In this document: positions 19,804 to 29,824 of the stretch, piece by piece
Position numbering within the stretch: position 1 is the first letter of the stretch
Layout: every line of letters begins with the position of its first letter
Assembly (NCBI RefSeq): GCF_003350405.1
Contig: NZ_QQAW01000003.1
Span: 310,001 to 374,000, forward strand
Source: Gluconacetobacter liquefaciens
GTDB taxonomy: Bacteria; Pseudomonadota; Alphaproteobacteria; Acetobacterales; Acetobacteraceae
Direction: 5' to 3'
Length of the DNA: 64,000 bases
Program-made: the position numbers and the translations under genes
Notes under the pieces: generated by a model
The model's database searches: none
Told to the model about the DNA's origin: nothing
Seen by the model: the letters and a program-made list of their open reading frames with translations, nothing else

Positions 19804-20694
19804 ATGTCCGATACGTTGACCAAGCCTGTTGGGACCCTGCCTGCGGAGGCCGTGCCGAGCGGTCTGGAACCCGTTCCGGGTGAGGCTGGCGTGTATCATC
19901 TGGCCGAGCCGACCAAGACCTACGGCCACCTGAACGCCGAGACGGTCCTGACCGTTCATCACTGGACCGATCGTCTGTTCAGCTTCACCACCACCCGCGA
20001 TGCCGCGCTGCGGTTCGAGAACGGGCAGTTCGCGATGATCGGCATCGAGGTCGAGGGCAAGCCGCTGCTGCGCGCCTATTCGATCGCGAGCGCGAATTAT
20101 GAGGAACAGCTTGAATTCCTCTCCATCGCCGTGCCCGACGGCCCGCTGACCTCGCGCCTGCGGCACGTCAAGCCGGGTGACAAGGTGCTGATCGGTCGCA
20201 AGCCCACCGGCACGTTGCTGCTGGATAATCTGCGCCCCGGCCGCAACCTGTATTTCCTCTCGACGGGCACCGGGCTGGCGCCGTTCATGAGCCTGATCAA
20301 GGACCCGGCGGTCTATGAGCGGTTCGACAAGGTGATCCTGAGCCATACGGTGCGGATCTCGGGCGAGCTGGCCTATGCCAACCATATCCGCCACGAACTG
20401 CCGCAGCATGAGTTCCTGGGCGAGGATGTGTCGGGCAAGCTGCTGTACTATCCGGCGGTGACGCGCGAGGAATTCGCCGTGACCGACCGCATCACCAAGC
20501 TGATCGAGTCCGGCAAGATCTTCACCGACCTGGATATTCCGGAACTGGACCCCGAGCATGACCGCGTGATGATCTGCGGTTCGCCCGAAATGCTGGCCGA
20601 TACCGAAGCGCTGCTGGAATCCCGCGGCTTCGACGAGGGCAACAATTCGAAGCCCGGTGCCTATGTGGTCGAAAAGGCGTTCGCCGAACGCTGA
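19804..20694 (+). CDS. fpr: Ferredoxin/flavodoxin-NADP+ reductase
   Basis: FAD-dependent oxidoreductase exchanging electrons between NADPH and ferredoxin or flavodoxin. The FAD-binding RAYSIAS motif, the pyrophosphate-binding TGTGLAPFMS and the NADP-side MICGSPEM are present, and the C terminus ends in VEKAFAER as in bacterial plant-type class I FPRs. ATG 19804 has GGAGAG about ten bases upstream; an in-frame ATG at 19783 would add seven residues. It is followed 13 bases later by glutathione reductase, suggesting a redox operon. Confidence 0.93.
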   Translation: MSDTLTKPVGTLPAEAVPSGLEPVPGEAGVYHLAEPTKTYGHLNAETVLTVHHWTDRLFSFTTTRDAALRFENGQFAMIGIEVEGKPLLRAYSIASANYEEQLEFLSIAVPDGPLTSRLRHVKPGDKVLIGRKPTGTLLLDNLRPGRNLYFLSTGTGLAPFMSLIKDPAVYERFDKVILSHTVRISGELAYANHIRHELPQHEFLGEDVSGKLLYYPAVTREEFAVTDRITKLIESGKIFTDLDIPELDPEHDRVMICGSPEMLADTEALLESRGFDEGNNSKPGAYVVEKAFAER

Positions 20695-20707
20695 TCGGGA
20701 ATCCGAC

Positions 20708-22105
20708 ATGACGTATGATTTCGACCTGTTCGTCATCGGTGCGGGATCGGGTGGTGTGCGTTGCGCGCGCATCGCCGCCGCGCACGGTGCCCGCGTGGCC
20801 GTCGCCGAAAACCGGCATTGGGGCGGCACCTGCGTCAATCTGGGGTGTGTGCCCAAGAAACTGATGGTTCAGGCCGCCGAATATGGCGACCTGGCCCGTG
20901 ACAGCCATGGTTTCGGCTGGGAGTTCGCCCCCGGCCATCATGACTGGGCGGCGCTGATCGCCGCCAAGGACCATGAGATCGCGCGCCTGAACGGCATCTA
21001 TGTCTCGATGCTGGAAAAATCCGGGGTAAGGCTGTTTACCGGCACCGCCCGGTTCGAGGATGCGCATACCGTCGTGATCGGGCCCGGCGAGTTGGCGCCC
21101 GATGCGCCGGTGCAGCGCGTTACGGCGGCGCGGATCGTGATCGCGACCGGTTCGCGGCCGGATCTGCCCGATATTCCGGGGATCGAGCATGCGATCTCTT
21201 CGGATCAGGCGTTTCATCTCGAAGCGCGGCCGAAGCGGGTGTGCATGGTCGGCGGCGGCTATATCGGCGTGGAATTCGCCGGGATATTCCAGGGGCTGGG
21301 GTCGGACGTCGATCTGGTCTATCGCCAGCATCTGCCGCTACGCGGGTTCGACCATGATCTGCGCACGGCGCTGCACGAGGCCATTGAGGGCAGGGGTATC
21401 CGGCAGCATGCGGGGCGGTCGCCGGTCGCGATCCGTGCCCATGGCCGCCACTACACGGTCGAACTGGATGATGGTGCGAAGATCGAGACCGATTGCGTGT
21501 TCTTCGCCACCGGGCGCAACCCGAACGTGGGTGCGCTGGGCCTGAACCATGCCGGTGTGTCGGTGACGGCCGGTGGGCGGATCGTCGTCGATGCCGTGGG
21601 CGAGACCAACGTGCCGGGCATCTTCGCCATCGGTGACGTGACGAACCGGATGAACCTGACGCCGGTTGCCATTGCCGAGGGCCACAGCCTGGCCGATCGT
21701 CTGTTCGGTCACGGACATCCGCGCGAATGGTCGTTGGAGACGACGCCCAAGGCCGTGTTCTTCTCGCCGCCGCTGGCCAGTGTCGGCCTGACCGAAAGCG
21801 AAGCCGCCCGCGAGGGCAATGTCGATATCTATCTGGCGCGCTTTACCCCGATGCGCCACACGCTCAGTGGCCGCACGCGCAAGACGGTGATGAAGCTGGT
21901 GGTGGATCAGGCGAGCCAGAAGGTCGTCGGCGCGCACATGCTGGGTGACGATGCGCCGGAGATGATGCAGGGGCTGGCAATTGCCGTGACGGCAGGGCTG
22001 ACCAAGCAGGATTTCGACCGCACGGTCGGCATTCATCCGACCTCGGCCGAGGAATTCGTGACCATGCGGACGCGCACGCGGGTCACGGAGCGGTCCAGCG
22101 ACTGA
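20708..22105 (+). CDS. gor: Glutathione-disulfide reductase
   Basis: FAD/NADPH disulfide reductase of 465 residues that keeps glutathione reduced. The N-terminal GAGSGG FAD motif, the redox pair Cys42/Cys47 (GGTCVNLGCVPK), the NADPH-binding GGGYIGVEFAG and the C-terminal GIHPTSAEE with the catalytic His–Glu are all present. ATG 20708 (MTYDFDLFVIG) gives the standard N terminus. The gene ends at a hairpin followed by four T. Confidence 0.94.
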   Translation: MTYDFDLFVIGAGSGGVRCARIAAAHGARVAVAENRHWGGTCVNLGCVPKKLMVQAAEYGDLARDSHGFGWEFAPGHHDWAALIAAKDHEIARLNGIYVSMLEKSGVRLFTGTARFEDAHTVVIGPGELAPDAPVQRVTAARIVIATGSRPDLPDIPGIEHAISSDQAFHLEARPKRVCMVGGGYIGVEFAGIFQGLGSDVDLVYRQHLPLRGFDHDLRTALHEAIEGRGIRQHAGRSPVAIRAHGRHYTVELDDGAKIETDCVFFATGRNPNVGALGLNHAGVSVTAGGRIVVDAVGETNVPGIFAIGDVTNRMNLTPVAIAEGHSLADRLFGHGHPREWSLETTPKAVFFSPPLASVGLTESEAAREGNVDIYLARFTPMRHTLSGRTRKTVMKLVVDQASQKVVGAHMLGDDAPEMMQGLAIAVTAGLTKQDFDRTVGIHPTSAEEFVTMRTRTRVTERSSD

Positions 22106-22129
22106 AATATGCGATGTTGCCCGCTTCGG

Positions 22130-22159
22130 ACGCGCGCCGGATCAGGCGGCGCGCGTTTT
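22130..22159 (+). terminator. Rho-independent terminator of gor
   Basis: ACGCGCGCC (22130–22138) pairs with GGCGCGCGT (22148–22156) around a nine-base loop and is followed by TTT (22157–22159) inside a TTTT run. It lies 25 bases after the gor stop. On the other strand it also follows the convergent small exported gene. Confidence 0.7.
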
Positions 22160-22172
22160 CCTGAGAGGTGAC

Positions 22173-22535
22173 TTAGCGCGGCGTGACCCAGCCATTGCCT
22201 GTGGCGTCGCCGAGTTGGCCCTGACCGTAGGGGCTGCTGCTCTGATAGGCACTGCCGAAGCGTGACAGGTCGGTGCCAGTGACGGAATCACGATGCACGT
22301 TGGCTTCGTGATCCGGGTCTGGCCCATGCGTCATGTCCATCGACGGTGCGTCCTGATAGCCGGGCGGCAGGCTGCGACGGCCTTTGACGGTCAGGTCTTC
22401 GCCGCGCTGGGCTTCGACCCCGTCCTGGCTCTGCGATTGCTGCTGCGTGTCGCCGGGCGCGGCGAGCGCGGGGACGGCAAGCAGGCAGAAGCCGGCCAGA
22501 AGCGGAAGCAGGCTGGTGCGGAATGTGGCCGGCAT
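22173..22535 (-). CDS. Small exported hypothetical protein
   Basis: A 120-residue protein starting at ATG 22535, with AAGGA seven bases upstream. It has a clean signal peptide (MPATFRTSLLPLLAGFCLL, cleavage after ALA). The mature part is Gln/Ser-rich near its N terminus (TQQQSQSQDG) and then Gly/Asp/Pro-rich, with SYQSSSPYGQGQ near the end. I recognise no domain. A longer frame starting at 22565 is open but lacks support. It faces gor across a terminator. Confidence 0.65.
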   Translation of the reverse strand: MPATFRTSLLPLLAGFCLLAVPALAAPGDTQQQSQSQDGVEAQRGEDLTVKGRRSLPPGYQDAPSMDMTHGPDPDHEANVHRDSVTGTDLSRFGSAYQSSSPYGQGQLGDATGNGWVTPR

Positions 22536-22942
22536 GGGGAATCCTTCCATTTTTATATGGGACACAACATGTCATGTGTGCCGTGGGCCGTTAAGACCCT
22601 TCCGTACCGCAGGTGGGCGGGGTGGGGGCCGTGCGGGGCGATCCGTGGCATATGATATCGACCTGTCCCCGTATCAGCTGGGTCTAGCCGATTGCGGCGG
22701 ATCGTTGCACGCCCGAAAAACATGGCAGGCAGGCGAGGAAAGCGGTGCATCGGCCATGCGGGCGTACGAATATGTCGCCCGGCGCCTGCGAGACGACGAT
22801 CCTCTTTGCGTTGAGAGGCGATTTTCGACATAAAGGCTCCCCCTTTGCAAGGCCGGCCATCGGGGCGCGGGCTGGGGAAGATGGCGGCGCGCATCGCTGG
22901 GATGTCGCGACCGGACGATCAGAGGAATTTTAGGAACCGACC
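22536..22942. other. Intergenic region upstream of aroG
   Basis: About 400 bases hold the divergent starts of the small exported gene and aroG. AGGA is six to nine bases before the aroG ATG. A weak promoter-like pair TTGCGT and CATAAA, 17 bases apart, lies at about 22814–22842. No tRNA, clear hairpin leader or further gene was found. Confidence 0.3.
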
Positions 22943-24358
22943 ATGAGTGCGACGCACAGCCACGACAAATCTTCCCGGCAGGCCTGGACCCCGGAAAGCT
23001 GGCGGTCGTTTCCCATCCGTCAGGTTCCGACCTATCCCGACGCGACCGTGCTGCAGGCGGTCGAGGACCGGCTGCGCCGATATCCGCCGCTGGTCTTTGC
23101 GGGCGAGGCGCGGCGCCTGAAGGCCAGCCTGGCCGCCGCATCGCAGGGCAAGGCCTTTGTGCTGCAGGGCGGCGCGTGTGCCGAAAGCTTCAGCGAGTTT
23201 ACCGCCGATATCGTCCGCGACACGTTCCGCGTGCTGTTGCAGATGGCGGTGGTGCTGACCTTCGGTGCCAAGGTGCCGGTGGTGAAGATCGGCCGCATGG
23301 CCGGCCAGTACGCCAAGCCCCGTTCGTCGGATAGCGAGACGGTGGATGGCGTCAGCCTGCCGTCCTATCGCGGTGACATCATCAACGGTGCGGCGTTCAC
23401 GCCCGAAGCGCGGATTCCTGACCCTGTGCGGATGGAAACCGGCTATTTCCAGTCGGCCGGGGTGATGAACCTGCTGCGGGCGTTTGCCGGCGGCGGTTAT
23501 GCGAACCTGCATGAGGTGCATCGCTGGAACCTGGGTTTCGTCGAGCGTTCGCCGCTGGCCCAGCGCTATGGTGTGCTGGCCGAGCGGATCGACGAGACGC
23601 TGGCCTTCATGGCCGCTTGTGGCGTGAGCGGCACCACCAGCCGCCAGTTGGACGAGACCGAGTTCTACACCTCGCACGAGGCGCTGCTGCTGCCATATGA
23701 GCAGGCTTTGACGCGCATCGATTCCACCACCGGGGAATGGTACGACTGCTCGGCTCATTTCGTCTGGATCGGTGATCGGACCCGCCAGCCGGATGGCGCG
23801 CATGTCGAGTTCCTGCGTGGCGTGCGCAACCCGATCGGCATCAAGGTCGGGCCGACGACGACGATCGAGGATCTGGAGCGTCTGTTGGAGATCCTGAATC
23901 CGAAGGACGAGCCGGGTCGGATCTCGCTGATCTCGCGCATGGGGGCCGAGGGCGTGGCGCGGCATCTGCCGGCGCTGCTGCGCAAGGTCGTGGCCTCGGG
24001 GCGCACGGTCACGTGGTTGTGCGATCCGATGCATGGCAACACGATCTCGACCGTCAACAAGATCAAGACCCGGTCGTTCGAAGCGATTTTGAGCGAGATT
24101 CGCGGGTTTTTTGACGTGTTCCAGGCTGAAAACGCGCACCCTGGCGGGGTGCATGTGGAGATGACCGGGCAGAACGTGACGGAGTGCGTGGGCGGTGCCC
24201 ACCGCTTGACGGAAGCCGATCTTGGTGAGCGGTATGAGACCTTCTGCGACCCGAGGCTGAATGCCGAGCAGTCGCTGGAGATGGCATTCCTGCTGGCCGA
24301 GGAATTGACGGCGCGTCTGCGTGGCGGGTTGGGCAAGAAGGGCACGGAGGCCGCGTAA
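22943..24358 (+). CDS. aroG: 3-deoxy-7-phosphoheptulonate synthase, class II (plant type)
   Basis: Catalyses the first step of the shikimate pathway, condensing erythrose-4-phosphate with phosphoenolpyruvate. The class II signatures are visible: [33 protein letters not shown] and [15 protein letters not shown], which hold the metal and substrate ligands. Length (471) is normal for this class. ATG 22943 follows an AGGA site. pncB starts 21 bases after the stop. Confidence 0.95.
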   Translation: MSATHSHDKSSRQAWTPESWRSFPIRQVPTYPDATVLQAVEDRLRRYPPLVFAGEARRLKASLAAASQGKAFVLQGGACAESFSEFTADIVRDTFRVLLQMAVVLTFGAKVPVVKIGRMAGQYAKPRSSDSETVDGVSLPSYRGDIINGAAFTPEARIPDPVRMETGYFQSAGVMNLLRAFAGGGYANLHEVHRWNLGFVERSPLAQRYGVLAERIDETLAFMAACGVSGTTSRQLDETEFYTSHEALLLPYEQALTRIDSTTGEWYDCSAHFVWIGDRTRQPDGAHVEFLRGVRNPIGIKVGPTTTIEDLERLLEILNPKDEPGRISLISRMGAEGVARHLPALLRKVVASGRTVTWLCDPMHGNTISTVNKIKTRSFEAILSEIRGFFDVFQAENAHPGGVHVEMTGQNVTECVGGAHRLTEADLGERYETFCDPRLNAEQSLEMAFLLAEELTARLRGGLGKKGTEAA

Positions 24359-24379
24359 CGGAAAAACATCGGAGGAACG

Positions 24380-25561
24380 ATGTCGGCAGTCCAGTCTCCT
24401 ACGGCATTCGGTCCATCTCAGGCGCTGGATGATGCGACCATCCGGGCGCGGACCGATGCGTATTTCAACCGGACGCGCGACATCGTCACCCGCTTTGGCG
24501 ACCGGCGGGTAACCTATGCCCTGTTCGTCCGCCGGCCGGTCCTCTCCGCGACACGGCTGATGACCGAATGGCTGGACAATGTGGCCTGCGCCAGGGGGAT
24601 ATCCCTGACGCATGAGGTGATGTTTCCCGAAGGGGCCTGGGTCGGGGCGGGGGAGCCGCTGGTTTACATCACCGGCTCGTTCGCGGCGCTGGCCGACCTG
24701 GAGACGCTGCTGTTGCAGAAACTCGGGCCGCCCTGCGTGGCGGCGCTGAATGCCTACCAGATGGCGATGGCGCTGCCGAAAGTGCGCTTTCTGGCCATGG
24801 AGGCGCGGCATTGCGCCGGCTTCGAGATGCAGGAACAGATGGCCTATGCGGCCTCGATCGGTAGTCTCGCGGCCCGGAGCGAGGGAGCGATGGGCTTTGT
24901 TGGTGGTGCGAACGATGCCACGGCGGGCTTTTTCGGCCAGCCGGCCGGGCTGGGCACCATGCCGCATGCCCTGATCGGCTATGCCGGCTCGACGCTGCGT
25001 GCCGCCGAGATGTTCCATGAGGCATTTCCCGAATCGGACCTGGTGGTGCTGACCGATTATTTCGGGCGCGAGGTCACGGACGGGCTGGCGGTCTGCCGTG
25101 CCTTTCCGGAACTGGCGGCGGCGGGGCGGCTGGCGGTGCGGCTGGACACCCATGGCGGACGGTTTCTGGAGGGGCTGGACCCCCAGAAATCCTATGCCGC
25201 GCTGGAGCGGAATACCCCCGGCACCATCCGGCGCTACCGGTCCGAGACTGAATTGCGGAATCTGGTCGGGACCGGTGTTTCGGCCGCCGCGATCTGGCGC
25301 ATGCGCGAGGTATTGGACGAGGCCGGGTTCCCCAAGGTGCGGATTATCGTCTCGTCGGGGTTCAACGTCGAGAAATGCCTGGCGATGGCCGATGCGCATG
25401 CGCCGATCGACGTGGTGGGAACCGGCTCGTTCATTCCCGATCGCTGGTCGGAAACCTATGCGACCGCCGACATCGTGTCGTATGACGGCGAACCCCGCGT
25501 GAAGGTCGGCCGTGAGTTTCTGCTGCGTCGCGCGGGCGATCGGGCTGCCGCCGGCACTTGA
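24380..25561 (+). CDS. pncB: Nicotinate phosphoribosyltransferase
   Basis: Converts nicotinate and phosphoribosyl pyrophosphate to nicotinate mononucleotide in NAD salvage. The N-terminal part (DAYFNRTRDIV, YALFVRRPV), the central MEARHCAG and FVGGANDAT segments, and the C-terminal phosphate-binding IIVSSGFN...VVGTGSF belong to the NAPRTase family. Length (393) is in the family range. GGAGGAA precedes ATG 24380. It follows aroG closely and may share its transcript. Confidence 0.9.
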   Translation: MSAVQSPTAFGPSQALDDATIRARTDAYFNRTRDIVTRFGDRRVTYALFVRRPVLSATRLMTEWLDNVACARGISLTHEVMFPEGAWVGAGEPLVYITGSFAALADLETLLLQKLGPPCVAALNAYQMAMALPKVRFLAMEARHCAGFEMQEQMAYAASIGSLAARSEGAMGFVGGANDATAGFFGQPAGLGTMPHALIGYAGSTLRAAEMFHEAFPESDLVVLTDYFGREVTDGLAVCRAFPELAAAGRLAVRLDTHGGRFLEGLDPQKSYAALERNTPGTIRRYRSETELRNLVGTGVSAAAIWRMREVLDEAGFPKVRIIVSSGFNVEKCLAMADAHAPIDVVGTGSFIPDRWSETYATADIVSYDGEPRVKVGREFLLRRAGDRAAAGT

Positions 25562-25619
25562 TCCCATTCTCCCGTCGGGGCATGCGCCCCTGCGGGCATC
25601 ATCACAGGGAATTGCGCAT

Positions 25620-26012
25620 TTGACCGATACTCCTCCCATTTCCGATTCCACGGCGGACGAGTCGGGCTGGCGCGTCCGGATCATGGATCTGTCGGGCGGC
25701 GCCGAAGAGGGAATCGTCGAGGAAATCGGCGGTTTCGTCGATCTGTCCCATGCCAATGCGTTTGCGCGGGCCTATGTGCGCGACAGCATCGAGCGCTGCC
25801 GCGTGCCCGGTGCTTCGCCGCGCGAGGTGCTGCAATCGTGGCTGACATTCGGCGAGGATGCCGAAATCCAGGATGCGGGTGACGAGGCCTGGCGTTCGGC
25901 GAACGAACTGGACGATTTCACGGCCAATCCCGCCACGTCGATGGAGCGGGACTGGCGGGCGCTGGACCCGCGCCGGCTGGTCGAGGACGACGAAGACGAT
26001 ATCGACGAATAA
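25620..26012 (+). CDS. Small acidic protein of unknown function
   Basis: About 130 residues if translation begins at TTG 25620 with AGGGA upstream; the open frame extends back to 25512. The sequence is strongly acidic with a central segment (VEEIGGFVDLSHANAFARAYVRDSIERCR) and an Asp/Glu-only tail (VEDDEDDIDE). The middle predicts as helical and resembles a short conserved alphaproteobacterial hypothetical protein, but I cannot name a family. It lies between pncB and gltX on the same strand, 58 and 60 bases from each. Confidence 0.6.
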   Translation: MTDTPPISDSTADESGWRVRIMDLSGGAEEGIVEEIGGFVDLSHANAFARAYVRDSIERCRVPGASPREVLQSWLTFGEDAEIQDAGDEAWRSANELDDFTANPATSMERDWRALDPRRLVEDDEDDIDE

Positions 26013-26072
26013 CGGCCGGGCTGGCGGGCGTTCCGGCTGGTCTTTCCGGCGTGTCCGACGCATATAGGCGGC

Positions 26073-27407
26073 ATGAAACTCCGCTTTGCGCCCAGCCCGA
26101 CGGGCCTGATCCATGTCGGCAACGCCCGCCAGGCGATTGCCAACGCCCTGTATGCGCGCCGCCATGGCGCCACGTTCCAGCTCCGCATCGACGATACCGA
26201 CCGCGAGCGTTCGCGCGAGGAGTATGCCGATGCGCTGCGCACCGACCTGACATGGCTCGGGATCGGGTGGGACGAGACGTTCCGCCAGTCGGATCGTCTG
26301 GACCGCTATGCGGCGGCGATCGAGACGCTGAAGGATAGCGGCCGCCTGTATCCGTGCTTCGAGAGCGAGCAGGAACTGGCCGCCAAGCGCGAGGCGCGCA
26401 TCCGCATGCGCAAGCCGCCGGTCTATGACCGCGCCATGCTGCGCATGACGGCCGAGCAGCGTGCCCAGGCCGAGGCGAACGGCAAGGTGCCTTACTGGCG
26501 CTTCCGGCTGTCCGACGGGATCGTGGCGTGGGATGACCTGGTCATGGGGCGCTCGCGGGTCAAGCTGCCGTCCATTTCCGACCCCGTTCTGGTGCGGGCC
26601 GACGGCACGGTGCTGTATACGCTGGCATCGGTGGTGGACGACCTGGAAACCGGCGTTACGCATGTGCTGCGTGGCGAGGACCATCTGACCAATACCGGCG
26701 TGCAGATCGATATTGCCGAGGCGCTGGGTGCGCGACCGGGACGCTTTACCTTCGCGCATCTGCCGCTTCTGCTGGACGAGGCGGGTGGAAAGCTGTCCAA
26801 GCGCTTCGACGGGCTGTCGCTGCGTGCCCTGCGGCAGGATGGGATCGATCCGGGGGCCGTCGTCTCGTATCTGGCGCGGCTGGGCAGTTCGGACGATCCG
26901 GCGCCGCTGTCCTTTTCGGAACTGGCGACCACCTATGATGTCCGCCGTGTCTCGCGTTCGGCCGCACGGTTCGACATGCGGCAGTTGATGGCGCTGAATC
27001 GCAAGGTGATGCATCAGAAGCCGTTTGCCGACATGCGCGACCTGCTGCCGGAAGGCGCGACCGAGGCATTCTGGCTGGCCGTGCGCGGCAATGTCGACCT
27101 GCTGTCGGAACTGCGGCACTGGTGGGATGTGGTCGGCGGCACGATCGTGCCGCCGGTGCAGGACGAGGAGGAGGGCGGCTATCTGCTTCAGGCGCTGTCG
27201 CTTCTGCCGGATGATCCGTGGGATTCCGAGACCTGGAAGAGCTGGACCGATGCGATCCGTGCCGCGACGGGGCGCAGCGGCAAGGCGCTGTTCCATCCGT
27301 TGAGGGTGGCCCTGACAGGCGAGGAGAAGGGGCCGGAAATGCGCGATCTGCTGCCGTTGATGGGCCATGCGCGCGTGGCGGAACGGCTGCGTATTGCCGC
27401 ACGATAA
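26073..27407 (+). CDS. gltX: Glutamyl-tRNA synthetase (GltX)
   Basis: Class I synthetase of 444 residues. The HIGH-type motif is HVGN at residues 14–17 (FAPSPTGLIHVGNAR) and the KMSKS-type motif KLSKR near residue 240. There is no zinc-ribbon cysteine set in the connective region. Alphaproteobacteria often carry two GltX proteins, one charging tRNA-Gln with Glu; this shorter form could be either, so tRNA preference is open. A hairpin follows the stop. Confidence 0.93.
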   Translation: MKLRFAPSPTGLIHVGNARQAIANALYARRHGATFQLRIDDTDRERSREEYADALRTDLTWLGIGWDETFRQSDRLDRYAAAIETLKDSGRLYPCFESEQELAAKREARIRMRKPPVYDRAMLRMTAEQRAQAEANGKVPYWRFRLSDGIVAWDDLVMGRSRVKLPSISDPVLVRADGTVLYTLASVVDDLETGVTHVLRGEDHLTNTGVQIDIAEALGARPGRFTFAHLPLLLDEAGGKLSKRFDGLSLRALRQDGIDPGAVVSYLARLGSSDDPAPLSFSELATTYDVRRVSRSAARFDMRQLMALNRKVMHQKPFADMRDLLPEGATEAFWLAVRGNVDLLSELRHWWDVVGGTIVPPVQDEEEGGYLLQALSLLPDDPWDSETWKSWTDAIRAATGRSGKALFHPLRVALTGEEKGPEMRDLLPLMGHARVAERLRIAAR

Positions 27408-27412
27408 TGGTA

Positions 27413-27433
27413 TCGGGGGCTTCGTGCCCCCGA
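27413..27433 (+). terminator. Hairpin after gltX
   Basis: TCGGGGGC (27413–27420) and GCCCCCGA (27426–27433) form a perfect eight-pair stem with a TTCGT loop, six bases after the gltX stop. The following ACCTTTG is only weakly T-rich. Confidence 0.55.
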
Positions 27434-27500
27434 ACCTTTGATGCGAGGCGCTGCCGGATGAGCGATGCGGCTGCATCGGCATGAAAAGCGTTCCGGATGG

Positions 27501-27531
27501 TCTCGGGGTGATGGATGGTTTGCCCCCGAGA
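27501..27531 (-). terminator. Hairpin downstream of the trmJ-like gene
   Basis: TCTCGGGG (27501–27508) pairs with CCCCGAGA (27524–27531). It lies 16 bases beyond the stop of the minus-strand methyltransferase gene. Confidence 0.4.
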
Positions 27532-27546
27532 AAGAAACCGGCGTTC

Positions 27547-28341
27547 TTACCCTTTGGAATTTCCATCTGTTGCCCGCGCCTTGCGGCCACGGGCCAGTTC
27601 GGTCACCACGCCGTGCAGGGTGCGGAGTTCCTGTTCCGTGACTTCGCCGCGGGTGAAGAAGTGGCGCAGGTTGCGGACCATGCCGGGGCGCTTCTGCTCG
27701 TTGCGCAGGAAGCCGCATTCATCGAGCTGGCCCACCAGATTGCGCATGAAATTATCCAGTTCGCCCTTGGTGGCGACGTGGGTTTCATTGGTCATCAACG
27801 TGCGCGGCGGGGTGGCGTCTTCGGCCATCCACCATTCATAGGCCATGATCATGACCGCCTGCGCCAGGTTCAGTGACATGAAGGCCGGGTTCAGCGGGTA
27901 GCGGATCAGCGCGTCGGCGCGGGCCATGTCCTCGTTGTCCAGCCCGGCGCGCTCGGGGCCGAACATCAGGCCGGTGCGCAGGCCACGGCTGCTCATCTGC
28001 CGCAGTTCGGCGGCGCCGCCTCGGGCGGTCAGCACCGTTTTGACGATGTGGCGCGGGCGGGGGCAGGTCGCGAAGACGTGGTGCAGGTCGGCCACCGCGT
28101 CATCGACGGTTTCATGCACCGTGGCGGCGTCGAGAATCCGGTCGGCGCCGGAGGCCGCGCGCCAGGCGCGTTCCAGCGGCCAGCCGTCGCGCGGGGCGAC
28201 CAGCCGCAGGTGGAATAAGCCGCCATTGGCCATGGCGCGCGCCGTGGTGCCGATATTTTCGGCCATCTGCGGGCGTACCAGGATCACGACCGGGCTGTTG
28301 CCGATCGGGCCGATATCGGCCCCGCCATCACGGCCGGTCAT
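27547..28341 (-). CDS. trmJ: SPOUT-family tRNA/rRNA methyltransferase (TrmJ-like)
   Basis: A 264-residue SPOUT (SpoU/TrmH) 2'-O-methyltransferase. The AdoMet-binding knot is formed by VRPQMAENIGTTARAMANGG, GLMFGPERAGLDNED and NPAFMSLNLAQAVMIMAYEWW. The C-terminal extension after residue 165 is helical, as in TrmJ, which methylates position 32 of tRNA; the exact target is inferred. ATG 28341 overlaps the cysS stop (ATGA), so it is translationally coupled to cysS. Confidence 0.85.
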   Translation of the reverse strand: MTGRDGGADIGPIGNSPVVILVRPQMAENIGTTARAMANGGLFHLRLVAPRDGWPLERAWRAASGADRILDAATVHETVDDAVADLHHVFATCPRPRHIVKTVLTARGGAAELRQMSSRGLRTGLMFGPERAGLDNEDMARADALIRYPLNPAFMSLNLAQAVMIMAYEWWMAEDATPPRTLMTNETHVATKGELDNFMRNLVGQLDECGFLRNEQKRPGMVRNLRHFFTRGEVTEQELRTLHGVVTELARGRKARATDGNSKG

Positions 28342-29699
28342 GAGCGCCTCCAGGTGGTGCCGGAGGGTCCGTCTTCCAGCAGGATGCCGCGTGCCGCGAG
28401 ATCGTCGCGGATGGCGTCGGCCCGCGCGAAGTCGCGGGATTTGCGGGCGGCGAGACGCTCGGCAATCAGGGTTTCGATTTCGGCCTCGTCGACGCTGGCA
28501 CCGGCGCGGAACCACGCATCGGCCGACTGGCCAAGCAGGCCCAGCAGGCGGCCGGACGCGCGCAGGCCGCGTGCGGCGTCGCGGTCGCCGGCCAGGGCGC
28601 GATCGGCGAGGGCATGCATCTCGGCTAGGGCGCGCGGCGTGTTGAGATCGTCGCACATCGCGACCAGGACCTCATCCGGCACCGGATCGGTTTCGTCGGG
28701 CGTGAGATCGCCGATGGCGCGATAGAAGCGGTTCAGCGTCTGTTTCGCCTCGTCCAGCCCGGTGCGGGTGAAGTTCAGCACCGAGCGGTACTGGGCATGC
28801 AGCAGCAGGAGGCGCAGCGCCTCGGCGGGGGTGTCGGACAGCACGTCGCGGATGGTTAGGAAGTTGCCCAGCGATTTGGACATCTTCTCGCCATTCACCA
28901 GCAGCATCGCGTTATGCACCCAGTGGTTCGCGAAGCGGCTGTGCGGAAAGCAGCACTGGCTTTGTGCCCGTTCGTTTTCGTGATGCGGGAACAGCAGGTC
29001 GCTGCCGCCGCCGTGGATGTCGAAGCTTTCGCCCAGATAGCGGTGCGACATGGCCGAGCATTCGATATGCCAGCCCGGCCGGCCCCGGCCCCATGGGCTT
29101 TCCCAGCCCGGCAGGCCGGGTTCGGAGGGCTTCCACAGCACGAAATCGCCGGCGTCGCGCTTGTAGGGCGCGACCTCGACCCTGGCGCCGGCCAGCAGGT
29201 CATCGGGCGAGCGGCCGGAGAGCGCGCCATAACCGGGGAAGTGGGCGACGGCGAACAGGACGTGGCCCTGGGCCTCGTAGGCATGGCCGCTGGCGATCAG
29301 GCGCTCGATCAGCACGATCATTTCGGCGATGTGATGGGTGGCGCGCGGCTCCACGTCCGGCGGCAGTACGCCGACGGCGGCCAGATCGTCGTGGAAATCG
29401 CGGATCGTGCGGGCGGTCAGGGCGTCGATCGTCTCGCCGTTGGCGTGGGCGCGGGCGTTGATCTTGTCGTCGACGTCGGTGATGTTGCGGACGTAGGTGA
29501 CGCGCGGATACAGGTGGCGCAGCAGGCGCACCAGGATATCGGCGGTGATCATGGCTCGCAGATTGCCGATATGCGCCAGGTCATAGACCGTGGGGCCACA
29601 ATAATAGACCCGCACATTCCCCGGATCGAGGGGCGCGAAGGGAACCGTCGTGCGGCTGCTGCTGTCGTGCAGGGTCAGTTGCGGCATGGTATCGGACAT
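28338..29699 (-). CDS. cysS: Cysteinyl-tRNA synthetase
   Basis: Class I synthetase of 453 residues. Zinc ligand Cys34 in YYCGPTVYD, the HIGH-type motif HIGN at residues 43–46 and the KMSKS motif (GEKMSKSLGN near residue 270) are present, along with the WHIECSAM substrate segment. The start is ATG 29699 or 29687. It overlaps the trmJ-like gene by four bases. Confidence 0.96.
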   Translation of the reverse strand: MSDTMPQLTLHDSSSRTTVPFAPLDPGNVRVYYCGPTVYDLAHIGNLRAMITADILVRLLRHLYPRVTYVRNITDVDDKINARAHANGETIDALTARTIRDFHDDLAAVGVLPPDVEPRATHHIAEMIVLIERLIASGHAYEAQGHVLFAVAHFPGYGALSGRSPDDLLAGARVEVAPYKRDAGDFVLWKPSEPGLPGWESPWGRGRPGWHIECSAMSHRYLGESFDIHGGGSDLLFPHHENERAQSQCCFPHSRFANHWVHNAMLLVNGEKMSKSLGNFLTIRDVLSDTPAEALRLLLLHAQYRSVLNFTRTGLDEAKQTLNRFYRAIGDLTPDETDPVPDEVLVAMCDDLNTPRALAEMHALADRALAGDRDAARGLRASGRLLGLLGQSADAWFRAGASVDEAEIETLIAERLAARKSRDFARADAIRDDLAARGILLEDGPSGTTWRRS

Positions 29700-29824
29700 G
29701 ATGGCGCCTAGATGCGACAGGGACGGGGCGGACGCAACACCCTTAGTGTATGGCGGCGGCGGAATAGAACGATACGACGTGCGGCATCTGGTCTTTCGGG
29801 GGCCGATCTGCTCTGGATGCGCCC